Shown here one piece after another: positions 1 to 6,579 of a DNA stretch of 17,485 nt. A program made the position numbers and the translations under genes. The notes below the pieces were generated by a model. It made no database searches, had not been told where the DNA came from, and saw nothing but the letters and a program-made list of their open reading frames with translations. Position 1 is the stretch's first letter. Every line of letters starts with the position of its first letter. Origin of the DNA: Emticicia sp943368675 (GTDB lineage Bacteria; Bacteroidota; Bacteroidia; Cytophagales; Spirosomataceae). The stretch is taken from contig CALRLN020000048.1 in NCBI GenBank assembly GCA_943368675.1, positions 1-17,485 on the forward strand, given 5' to 3'.

Positions 1-34
1 CTATAGAAACCTCTCTTTTCTTGCACCTGAATCT

Positions 35-1066
35 TTAGTTTTTCTTCACTTTCGGAGATTCAAAAATCATCTTTCCACGCTCGTCATATTCTCGTATCAC
101 GTATGACTCAAAAGCGGTGTCGAAGCAGTCTTTGCCGTATTGTACTTCTTTTTTACGTCTGTTTCCGGTAGGATAATATTCTACCCATTGGCCAACCTTT
201 ACGCTGTCGTCCATCATTCCCTGTTCAGCAAGTGTTCCGCTCTCATTGAACAAAAAGTATTCGCCTGTTATTTTATTGAAGCTTCTGGGAAGTACTTCTT
301 TGATTTTGCGCTGCGACTCATCATAATAACTGATAGTGGCATCGCGGGTAAATCCTTTATCAAAATATTCTTTATTCAGCAGGTTATAGTTTTTATCGTA
401 TAATTCCCAACGGCCATGCTTTGTGCCCATGTAATACCAGCCATCTTCTATCAATACATCACCTAAATATTTCTTATACGGCCCATGCATCAGATCATTT
501 CTTTCTTTGTCCCGTCCTATTCCTTCTACAATCCGGTTGGCTTTATGATCAAACCAGTATAAACGACGGCTGTATAAATCCGGCTGTTTATATTCTTTTA
601 AGGTATAAAACTCTGTATATGTAAGCCTGCTGCCACTACCCTGACGAAGAATCTGTTTTTCTACTTTTAATCCTTCATAATCACGGCCGTTAAATTCTTT
701 CTTAAGACTTTTCAGTTCTTTCTTTACTTTTTTAAACCCCTTTGAGATTTTTAATCCTAAATCAGGTAAGGTTTCAGTAGCAAATTTTTTTGCATCATCT
801 ACACTTGAAATATTAAGATCAGGTGATGCCAGAGATCCCTCTTTAGAACCTGCGGAAGAAGAAACCCCGCCGGAAGCAGAAGCACCTGCCGATAATTTAG
901 GACCGCCACTTACTTCCACAGGACCGTTTTGTATGGCATCTTTAAGTATATCTTTAGCCTTTCTTTTTTTTGCAGTCGGAACCGAACTTGGAACCGGAGT
1001 CTGCGCCACAGCAGTAAAGCCTGTCAAAAGGCTTATACTTATTATTATTACAGGTAAAATTCTCAT
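35..1066 (-). CDS. Exported MORN-repeat (YwqK-like) protein, function unknown
   Basis: The frame is open from 1099, but I choose the ATG at 1066. It begins directly with a signal peptide (MRILPVIIISISLL, ending near AVAQ at residue 22), whereas the extra upstream residues are polar. The product is about 343 residues. After the signal comes a Lys-rich stretch, a Ser/Gly/Ala-rich low-complexity segment, and a Lys-rich helical stretch (KKFATETL to KKVKKELKSLKKEF). The C-terminal half carries repeated G-x-W/Y motifs (HGPYKKY, DGWYYMG, HGRWELYD, TGEYFLF, VGQWVEYYPTG), typical of MORN_2/YwqK-like repeats. In Bacteroidota such proteins are commonly periplasmic or outer-membrane associated and of unknown role. 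Export is inferred from the signal peptide. It is the last leftward gene seen, and 183 bases separate it from the DUF2911 gene, which has its own terminator, so it is probably transcribed separately. Family call is fairly safe; function unknown. Confidence 0.8.
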   Translation of the reverse strand: MRILPVIIISISLLTGFTAVAQTPVPSSVPTAKKRKAKDILKDAIQNGPVEVSGGPKLSAGASASGGVSSSAGSKEGSLASPDLNISSVDDAKKFATETLPDLGLKISKGFKKVKKELKSLKKEFNGRDYEGLKVEKQILRQGSGSRLTYTEFYTLKEYKQPDLYSRRLYWFDHKANRIVEGIGRDKERNDLMHGPYKKYLGDVLIEDGWYYMGTKHGRWELYDKNYNLLNKEYFDKGFTRDATISYYDESQRKIKEVLPRSFNKITGEYFLFNESGTLAEQGMMDDSVKVGQWVEYYPTGNRRKKEVQYGKDCFDTAFESYVIREYDERGKMIFESPKVKKN

Positions 1067-1197
1067 TTCTTGATAAACTCCATTTACTTCTATATACAAA
1101 CGATTGTTGTAAGAAAAAATTTCACTTCTTTTTCTGAACCGGAAATTTTATGATAAAAATAACATCTTTCATGCCAGAATCCTTTATAAAGACACAA

Positions 1198-1227
1198 AAA
1201 AAGCAGAAGCACACGCCTCTGCTTTTT
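1198..1227 (-). terminator. Rho-independent terminator after the DUF2911 gene
   Basis: A perfect 10-bp inverted repeat (AAAAAGCAGA, 1198-1207, and TCTGCTTTTT, 1218-1227) surrounds a 10-base loop. On the minus strand the stem is followed by an uninterrupted run of T. It starts 21 bases past the stop of the DUF2911 gene. The A/T symmetry would let it work from either strand, but no rightward gene ends here. Confidence 0.85.
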
Positions 1228-1248
1228 ATCACTACACTTACCTAAACC

Positions 1249-1740
1249 CTAAAACTCCATGGGAACACTCACGCTAGTGGTATCCCAGGCGATGGTTAAA
1301 ACCTTATCATCAGTAGTGATTGTTAGCTTTTCAACTGGTGTCGACAATGTTTTTACAGGTACTGTTACCTCTGCTACGTTTTTATCTTTGATTTTATCGT
1401 AACCGTATGCACCCCATTGTTTCAACTCACTGTTTAATATGATTGTCCACTCTTTCTCTCCTAATTTAGAGAATAGTGTATAAGTACCTGCTTTAATTGC
1501 TTTACCGCCAAATTTTACATCTTTCTTAAACGTAATTTCTGTTGCTTCGTCTGCACCTGTTCTCCAGACTGTTCCGAATTTCTCCAGGCCGCCAAAAATT
1601 ACACGTCCTTTTTTTGATGGTTGTCCATAAGATACTTTTACGTTTTTGCTTTCAGCCGTCACATGCGGACTCGCTTTTTGAGCAAATACCAGAGAAGTAA
1701 TTGAGAATAAAAAAGTAAGAAGTAATACTGTTTTTTTCAT
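1249..1740 (-). CDS. Exported DUF2911 family protein
   Basis: A 163-residue protein with a clear signal peptide (residues 1-20, MKKTVLLLTFLFSI to VFAQ). The mature part matches the DUF2911 pattern known from Bacteroidota: an early SPHV..S.NVKVSYGQPSKKGR segment, then VIFGGLEKFGTVWRTGADEATEITF (about residues 48-72), then an AGTYTLFSK segment and a W-containing strand (EWTIILN). The family is a small beta-rich periplasmic or surface domain with no known activity, so no reaction can be assigned. It lies 76 bases downstream of the ABC ATPase gene on the same strand and could be read through from it. A strong terminator follows. Length is normal for the short form of the family. Confidence 0.88.
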   Translation of the reverse strand: MKKTVLLLTFLFSITSLVFAQKASPHVTAESKNVKVSYGQPSKKGRVIFGGLEKFGTVWRTGADEATEITFKKDVKFGGKAIKAGTYTLFSKLGEKEWTIILNSELKQWGAYGYDKIKDKNVAEVTVPVKTLSTPVEKLTITTDDKVLTIAWDTTSVSVPMEF

Positions 1741-1816
1741 AGTAAAAATTTAGATTTTATGGTATATGGGTATTAACGAAAAAACAAGATTTTTAGTTTA
1801 TGCGTCTGTTTAAAAA

Positions 1817-2554
1817 TTACTCTTTAGTTTTTTCCAGAAATAATTTTGCCATTTCTCTGGGGTTAGTTGGGGTTGGGTTGATTTTATCAGACTCAACCAA
1901 TCCGTCTCTTAAACGAACTATTCTATGTGCATATTTGGCTATATCTTCTTCGTGAGTTACCATTACAATCGTATTTCCTTTAGAATACAACTGGTCGAAC
2001 AACTCCATGATTTCATAAGAGGTTCTGGTATCCAGGTTACCTGTAGGTTCATCAGCTAATAATATACTGGGGTCATTAACCAAAGCTCTGGCAATAGCCA
2101 CACGCTGACGCTGCCCGCCTGACAATTCGTTTGGTTTATGATGGGCTCTATTCTCTAAACCTACATTTTTTAAAGTAAGCATTGCTTTTTCTGTGCGCTG
2201 AGATTTCGTGTAACCAGCATAGATAAGTGGCAAGGCAACATTCTCCAGCGCAGATTGACGGGGCAAAAGGTTAAATGTCTGAAATACGAAGCCAATTTCT
2301 TTGTTTCTTACTTCAGCCAGTTCGTTTTCACTCATGCGGCTCACATCCTGGTTATTTAATATGTATGTGCCTCCTGTCGGGGAATCCAGACAGCCGATGA
2401 TGTTCATCAGTGTAGATTTACCAGAACCTGATGGCCCCATAAAGGCTACATATTCTCCTTTGTTTACCGAGATAGTAACTGATTTTAAGGCATCAATTAT
2501 TTCGCTACCCATAATGTAGCGTTTAGAAATATTGGTAGTCTCAATTATTTTCAT
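1817..2554 (-). CDS. ABC transporter ATP-binding protein, MacB/LolD type
   Basis: A complete 245-residue ABC ATPase. Visible motifs are the Walker A GPSGSGKST (residues 40-48), Q-loop FQTFNLLP (91-98), signature LSGGQRQ (144-150), Walker B ILLADEP (164-170) with the D-loop after it, and the switch histidine in VTHEE (H201). The opening KRYIMGSEIIDALK segment and the MNIIGCLDSPTGG stretch are typical of the MacB/LolD/YknY group. That group powers mechanotransmission-type exporters or lipoprotein release and pairs with FtsX-like permeases. No such permease lies in the window. The upstream neighbour on the same strand is a many-spanning TPR protein that does not resemble FtsX/MacB, so the partner is probably elsewhere. 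The gap to that gene is 74 bases and holds a -7-like box, so it may have its own promoter. Family is certain; substrate unknown. Confidence 0.92.
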   Translation of the reverse strand: MKIIETTNISKRYIMGSEIIDALKSVTISVNKGEYVAFMGPSGSGKSTLMNIIGCLDSPTGGTYILNNQDVSRMSENELAEVRNKEIGFVFQTFNLLPRQSALENVALPLIYAGYTKSQRTEKAMLTLKNVGLENRAHHKPNELSGGQRQRVAIARALVNDPSILLADEPTGNLDTRTSYEIMELFDQLYSKGNTIVMVTHEEDIAKYAHRIVRLRDGLVESDKINPTPTNPREMAKLFLEKTKE

Positions 2555-2615
2555 TAGTAATTATGAATGAGTGAGTGCATGAGGCAAAATGCGAGCAGCC
2601 TCTGTATTTCAAATT

Positions 2616-2623
2616 CAAATATA
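2616..2623 (-). promoter_or_regulatory. Candidate Bacteroidota -7 box upstream of the ABC ATPase gene
   Basis: On the minus strand the sequence reads TATATTTG, a full match to the Bacteroidota -7 consensus TAnnTTTG, 61 bases before the ATPase start codon. It lies just past the end of the TPR gene. No well-spaced -33 element was found, so this rests on the -7 match alone. Confidence 0.35.
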
Positions 2624-2628
2624 TTTCA

Positions 2629-5181
2629 TCATTCAAAACCATCCTTGTTTTTTTCCATCAATGCTTTTTGGGCTTGATAGATGGAAAGAAACGCTTGATA
2701 ATCGGTAGCGCTGGTTAATACACGAAGTTTTTCCAGACCTTCTTCCGCATAATTATCTACCCCTGTCTTTAAGGATTGCAACACATACAATTTCCATAAT
2801 TCAATACTATTGTCGTTAACTTCCAGAGCATTAAAAATAAGCTTGTAAGCTTCATTCGGCTGCTTGAGTTTTGTATTGTAAAAATCTACCGATTTGCTGA
2901 TAATGAAGGGATTCAGCGGACTAATTGCCAGAGCTTTGTCGAAATCACTTTTGGTTCTGGCATTTTTCAATAACTCTTCAGCCTGCGTTTGCTGATACTC
3001 TGTTATAGTAGTAAGATAATCCTGCTTTTGTAATACCTCTACCGAAGCATTGTCTCCGGCTTTTGCAAGATACCCAACAGCCTTATCAAATACTCCCAGC
3101 TGTAAATACCACATTCCTGCTACCTGATTATACAGAAATTTCTTCTTGGTAGAATCATTAGCAAGGATAGTCAGATGTTTTAAACCTTCTAATTTGTTTT
3201 CTCTATAATAATACTGTGAGGCAATGGCAAACTCCAGATCCTCATAAAAACCCTGATTGGCTGACTTCTGTTGAATCCGTTGCAAATCTTTGGCTGAAAA
3301 GGGAGCTTTTGTATCAGTAGCTGTCGTGAGATTATATATTAATGCTAATTGGCTGACGTTCAGTGCCGAATCACTTCCTAAATTTATTTGTGTTGTAGTT
3401 ATCCTGTTTCTTTGTTTTATAAATGCAGATTGATTGGCCAAAAGACTGACAGAAGCATTAGAAACTGCTTCATCCTGATTTTTAAGGCTATCATTCCTGC
3501 TGTATTTTAATTGATAGGCCAGTAAATTGGCAGTGGCTAAATCACAATCTGTACAATTTTGCTTAGCCCGAGTAAGATAATATAACGTGGAGTCTGTCAC
3601 TTTGGTTTTCTCATATAACCAGGCCAGATTAGTCAACAATTGCTGGTTATCCGGAAATTTACGCACCCCGTCATTCATAGTAAATAATGCATCAAAAAAC
3701 ATCTCTTTTTCCTGTAGAACCTTACTTAATCCGGCATAAGCATAAGGGCTAGGGTTCTTCTCCAGCGCATTTTTTAAAAATAAACCGGTATTTTCTTTGT
3801 CGCCCAGCTCCATCGCCAGTGTTGCCAAAGCATAGTTTGATTTATGATTGCGTACATCATTATGAATGGCTTCTTTGTAAAAAGCCTCTGCTGATACCAG
3901 TTCCCCGCTGGCTTTATAAAAATCTGCTACAATATTATAATATCCGGCATTTACCTGATAATACACATAAAAGTTTTTCAGCGAGAATACGGTAACCATC
4001 ACTACCACTGCTCCCAAACGGAATAATGACAGTTCTAAGAACTGTGGCCTATATAAAATTCGATATATAGGGAGTCCTTTTTGTAAGGCCTGTATAAAAT
4101 TAAGTATCACATATAGAAAGAACGCAAACCCTACTACTAAATACGCTACGATAATAAAGCTCTGTAAAGAGTCTATCAAGGGGTCGTTTCCGGTAGCAAA
4201 TGCCAGGCCGATAGTTGCCGAGGAAATAATAGCCAGGCCCAGATACAACCAGGCACCAATGGTTCTGAAATTAAAGCTATCTGACTCTTCGGTAATAGTT
4301 CTGAAGCCCCATATTCCCAAAGCAGTTGAAATAAGATATAAAACGATTGGACTGACGGCAAGGATATTCCAGTCAATATACTTATGTCGCTCCAGAAATA
4401 TCAACAGAATATTCAGTAGATAAATACTGGAAACAATAATAAATTGACTTAGAGAGCTTTTGCCTTTGATGCCTGATTTGGAAACAATCCAGACCAGTGA
4501 TGCCACGATCTCATGCGCAATTAACAATACGAATAAAACAGTAAACACTATGGCAGATAACAAACCATAAGAAGCAACAGATAAAAACGGATGGTCAATT
4601 TTAGAGAAATAATGAATAATGCCCATAGCAATAATCGTCAATAGCAGAAAGGCTGCAAATCTTTTGATAAACCCGATTCTGATTGCAAAATTATTGAAGT
4701 AAAAAGCCAGACCTGAAAAACCTGCAAAAGCAACCAGAAAGCCTGCCTGATTGGTTAAATTAAATACGGTTTCTAAACGAAAGGTAATAAACACCCCGGC
4801 CAGAATGACCATACCTCCCAGAAACCAATAACGGGGCAACGCTGAAAAGGCAGATAAAAGCAAATTAAAACCAATTGCAAAAAAGCCCAGGAAAATATAT
4901 GTGGCCATTACATTGGTTTGCATCGGCGAAGCTAAAAAACGCTCCTTTATCAGATAGGCATTCCCATTTACATTATACTTCAGTTGTCCGTCCGAAAAAC
5001 TATTGGTCAGGGTTGGTATTTCGTCTAATTCACTCAATACATCCCAATGAATTACATTATCCAGGCCATTGTACCAATATACTCCCATCAATGCTATAGA
5101 TAGTGTCAGAATCGTTAAAATACACCAGAAGATGAGTTTTTCGGTTTTAGACCAGGTTTGCCAAAAGAACAAGCGATACAT
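2629..5181 (-). CDS. Large multi-spanning membrane protein with C-terminal TPR region
   Basis: An 850-residue protein in two parts. Residues 1 to about 410 hold roughly eleven hydrophobic segments (for example 16-37, 94-115, 118-136, 172-192, 205-232, 246-263, 338-366, 388-402), with a polar loop at about 40-92. From about 412 to the end it is soluble and helical, with TPR-like units such as NIVADFYKASGELVSAEAFYKEAI (about 416-439), a second unit near 445-475, one near 480-509 and one near 513-545. Another helical-repeat stretch lies towards the C-terminus. I recognise no enzymatic motif. TPRs usually bind proteins, so a membrane scaffold or assembly factor is a guess only. The short N-terminus before the first membrane segment supports the start at 5181. 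The gene begins 15 bases from a parS-like palindrome and is divergent from psd. The ABC ATPase gene follows on the same strand. Confidence 0.82.
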   Translation of the reverse strand: MYRLFFWQTWSKTEKLIFWCILTILTLSIALMGVYWYNGLDNVIHWDVLSELDEIPTLTNSFSDGQLKYNVNGNAYLIKERFLASPMQTNVMATYIFLGFFAIGFNLLLSAFSALPRYWFLGGMVILAGVFITFRLETVFNLTNQAGFLVAFAGFSGLAFYFNNFAIRIGFIKRFAAFLLLTIIAMGIIHYFSKIDHPFLSVASYGLLSAIVFTVLFVLLIAHEIVASLVWIVSKSGIKGKSSLSQFIIVSSIYLLNILLIFLERHKYIDWNILAVSPIVLYLISTALGIWGFRTITEESDSFNFRTIGAWLYLGLAIISSATIGLAFATGNDPLIDSLQSFIIVAYLVVGFAFFLYVILNFIQALQKGLPIYRILYRPQFLELSLFRLGAVVVMVTVFSLKNFYVYYQVNAGYYNIVADFYKASGELVSAEAFYKEAIHNDVRNHKSNYALATLAMELGDKENTGLFLKNALEKNPSPYAYAGLSKVLQEKEMFFDALFTMNDGVRKFPDNQQLLTNLAWLYEKTKVTDSTLYYLTRAKQNCTDCDLATANLLAYQLKYSRNDSLKNQDEAVSNASVSLLANQSAFIKQRNRITTTQINLGSDSALNVSQLALIYNLTTATDTKAPFSAKDLQRIQQKSANQGFYEDLEFAIASQYYYRENKLEGLKHLTILANDSTKKKFLYNQVAGMWYLQLGVFDKAVGYLAKAGDNASVEVLQKQDYLTTITEYQQTQAEELLKNARTKSDFDKALAISPLNPFIISKSVDFYNTKLKQPNEAYKLIFNALEVNDNSIELWKLYVLQSLKTGVDNYAEEGLEKLRVLTSATDYQAFLSIYQAQKALMEKNKDGFE

Positions 5182-5195
5182 AGAGAATCAGAAAG

Positions 5196-5211
5196 TTTTC
5201 CACGTGAAACA
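5196..5211. other. parS-like palindrome (candidate ParB-binding site)
   Basis: The 16-mer TTTTCCACGTGAAACA matches the widely conserved chromosomal parS sequence TGTTTCACGTGAAACA at 14 of 16 positions. The CACGTG core and the entire right half-site are intact. If the two known variable positions (TGTTNCACGTGNAACA) are ignored, the only mismatch is T for G at position 2. It lies in the non-coding gap between the leftward TPR gene and psd, just before a DnaA box. Established knowledge: parS sites bind ParB and usually lie near the chromosome origin. Function here is inferred from sequence and place only. Confidence 0.5.
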
Positions 5212-5216
5212 TCCCT

Positions 5217-5236
5217 TTATCCACAGGTTGTTCACA
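5217..5236 (+). other. Tandem DnaA-box pair
   Basis: TTATCCACA (5217-5225) is a perfect DnaA box. TTGTTCACA (5228-5236) differs from TTWTNCACA only at position 3 and has the same orientation, with an 11-base start-to-start spacing, about one helical turn. The parS-like site next to it contains a third, weaker match (TTTTCCACG, 5196-5204). AT-rich DNA follows (around 5241-5253 and 5285-5296). This fits a small DnaA-binding region, either part of an origin or a DnaA-controlled promoter. Confidence 0.5.
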
Positions 5237-5288
5237 TGGCATAATAAATATTTGAGCCGTGAAGATAACGGAAAAACTTTGCGTTGAT

Positions 5289-5296
5289 TATATTTG
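5289..5296 (+). promoter_or_regulatory. Candidate -7 box of the psd promoter
   Basis: TATATTTG, a full match to the Bacteroidota -7 consensus TAnnTTTG, lies 27 bases before the psd start codon. No well-placed -33 TTTG was seen. A start of transcription a few bases downstream would give a short leader of about 20 bases. The DnaA boxes lie 53-72 bases upstream of this element, where a bound protein could affect it. Confidence 0.45.
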
Positions 5297-5323
5297 TGCT
5301 TCTAAAAAACCAGCAGATTCGCA

Positions 5324-5983
5324 ATGACACTACACAAGGAAGGTACAGGAACCATTTCTTTAACAATTATTGGATTGGTAATCCTTAACGGATTAGTCAG
5401 ATACTTTTTACCAGACAATACTCTTGTACACAATATCCTTCTGGGTGCCAGTATTGTATTCCTTTTTATTATTCTTCAGTTTTTCCGTAAGCCAAGCCGT
5501 ACTACCACACAAAATACTAAACATATCATTGCTCCTGCTGACGGCAAAGTGGTAGTAATTGAAGAAGTGATAGAGACCGAATATTTTAAAGGCCCTCGCC
5601 GACAAGTATCTATTTTTATGTCGCCTATCAATGTTCATATTAATTTCAATCCTATTTCGGGAATTGTTTCTTACTTTAAATACCATGCCGGAAAATACCT
5701 GGTAGCGTGGCACCCTAAGTCGAGTACTGATAACGAAAGAACAACCATAGTAGTAAAGCACGAAAATGGTACTGAAGTACTTTTTCGCCAGATAGCCGGG
5801 GCTTTGGCAAGACGCTTATGCTGGTATGTAAAAGAAGGGCAAAAAGTAGAACAGGGTACAGAGTTCGGTTTCATTAAATTCGGCTCAAGAATTGACATTT
5901 TTCTGCCACTTGATGCTAAAATCCTCGTGAATATTGATGATAGACCTGTAGGAGGTGAAACTGTAATTGCTGAACTTGCTTAA
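5324..5983 (+). CDS. psd: Phosphatidylserine decarboxylase, short (archaeal/Bacteroidota-type) form
   Basis: Converts phosphatidylserine to phosphatidylethanolamine at the inner membrane, using a pyruvoyl group made by self-cleavage. The 219-residue length fits the short PSD type. Two N-terminal membrane segments (about 11-29 and 35-54) are followed by the conserved APADGKVVVIEE segment (70-81), the FMSPINVHINFNPISG stretch (98-113) with its histidine, the PKSSTDNERT segment (131-140), and the cleavage motif KFGSRID. Cleavage would fall between Gly187 and Ser188, leaving a short alpha chain of 32 residues with the pyruvoyl group at its N-terminus. The start at 5324 places the first membrane helix normally. 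A phosphatidylserine synthase gene, often next to psd in this phylum, is not the next gene here. The gene is divergent from the TPR gene across the parS/DnaA-box region. Confidence 0.94.
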   Translation: MTLHKEGTGTISLTIIGLVILNGLVRYFLPDNTLVHNILLGASIVFLFIILQFFRKPSRTTTQNTKHIIAPADGKVVVIEEVIETEYFKGPRRQVSIFMSPINVHINFNPISGIVSYFKYHAGKYLVAWHPKSSTDNERTTIVVKHENGTEVLFRQIAGALARRLCWYVKEGQKVEQGTEFGFIKFGSRIDIFLPLDAKILVNIDDRPVGGETVIAELA

Positions 5984-6039
5984 TTATATTAATCTTGGTT
6001 TGAGATTTGTTTGATGCTATTTTTCATCTCTTCAACTGG

Positions 6040-6113
6040 CGCTTAGATTCAGCTTACCAGTTCGAAAACCCTTGGATTGGTGGCTAAGCGGAGTCGAAGC
6101 CCCGGGGTGCTCA
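6040..6113. repeat. Intergenic repeat-like segment with CGGAGTCGAAG core
   Basis: The stretch between psd and the yraN-family gene holds GGCTAAGCGGAGTCGAAGCC (6082-6101) followed by a CCCGGGG-containing stretch. It resembles the short GC-richer 'CTTCGACTCCGCT' intergenic elements often seen in many copies in Bacteroidota genomes. A 7-bp inverted pair (CGCTTAG, 6040-6046, and CTAAGCG, 6084-6090) brackets part of it. Only one copy lies in the window, so repetition is inferred from general familiarity with such elements. Confidence 0.35.
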
Positions 6114-6162
6114 AGTAAAATATTTTATAAATTCTATCAAGAATAAAGTATATTTTCGAAAA

Positions 6163-6202
6163 AGCTCGCCAAATATAAAATCCTGCCGGATTTTGGCGAG
6201 CT
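6163..6202. other. Strong bulged hairpin upstream of the yraN-family gene
   Basis: The right arm GGATTTTGGCGAGCT (6188-6202) is fully complementary to AGCTCGCC (6163-6170) plus AAAATCC (6177-6183). This gives 15 base pairs with a 6-base bulge (6171-6176) on the left side and a TGCC tetraloop (6184-6187). It ends 26 bases before the ATG. GAGCT (6198-6202) can also pair with AGCTC (6206-6210), so a smaller rival hairpin exists. There is no T-run, so it does not look like a standard terminator; it could be a leader structure or part of a repeat element. Confidence 0.5.
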
Positions 6203-6228
6203 GGAAGCTCACCCCACAAATTCTACTT

Positions 6229-6579
6229 ATGGCACAGCACAATGAGACCGGAAATAAAGCAGAGGAAATGGCTGCCAGTTTTCTTAGCAAGAAAGGTTAC
6301 CAGATTCTTGACAGAAACTACGTATCTGGCAAAGGAGAAATAGACATTATTGCCACAAAAGACAATTGGCTGATATTTGTAGAAGTAAGAGCCCGCTCCG
6401 AAGTATTGCATGGTTTTCCGGAGCAGACTATTTCAAAAGCCAAAGCCAGCCTTATCATGAAAACAGCTGAAAATTATGTGTATCAGAAAGACTGGCGCGG
6501 CAAAATAAGATTTGATATAATTGCGATTATAGTAGGTCAAAACTATGAAATCCGACAATTTGAAGATGTTTTCTTCTAG
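6229..6579 (+). CDS. YraN family (UPF0102) endonuclease-like protein
   Basis: The ATG at 6229 gives 116 residues, the usual family length. An upstream TTG at 6193 would lie inside the hairpin and add residues not typical of the family. The start reads MAQHNETGNKAEEMAASFL, matching the common YraN opening in which a G-x-x-AE-x-A helix leads the domain. The family motif follows: YQILDRNYVSGKGEIDIIA, then LIFVEVRAR. The E and D of GEIDII with E and R of FVEVRAR form a PD-(D/E)XK nuclease-like core. A Holliday-junction or DNA-processing role has been proposed for the family, but no reaction is settled. It converges on ruvB, and their stop codons share four bases. Lying beside a Holliday-junction motor is suggestive but is not proof of joint work. 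Confidence 0.9.
   Translation: MAQHNETGNKAEEMAASFLSKKGYQILDRNYVSGKGEIDIIATKDNWLIFVEVRARSEVLHGFPEQTISKAKASLIMKTAENYVYQKDWRGKIRFDIIAIIVGQNYEIRQFEDVFF

Noticed and set aside
5408..5761. A 117-codon minus-strand ORF inside psd
   Set aside because: It lies fully antisense to a well-conserved psd, its protein looks like no family, and psd explains the sequence.
6193..6228. TTG start for the yraN-family gene
   Set aside because: It lies within a hairpin and adds atypical residues; the ATG at 6229 gives the usual length and opening.
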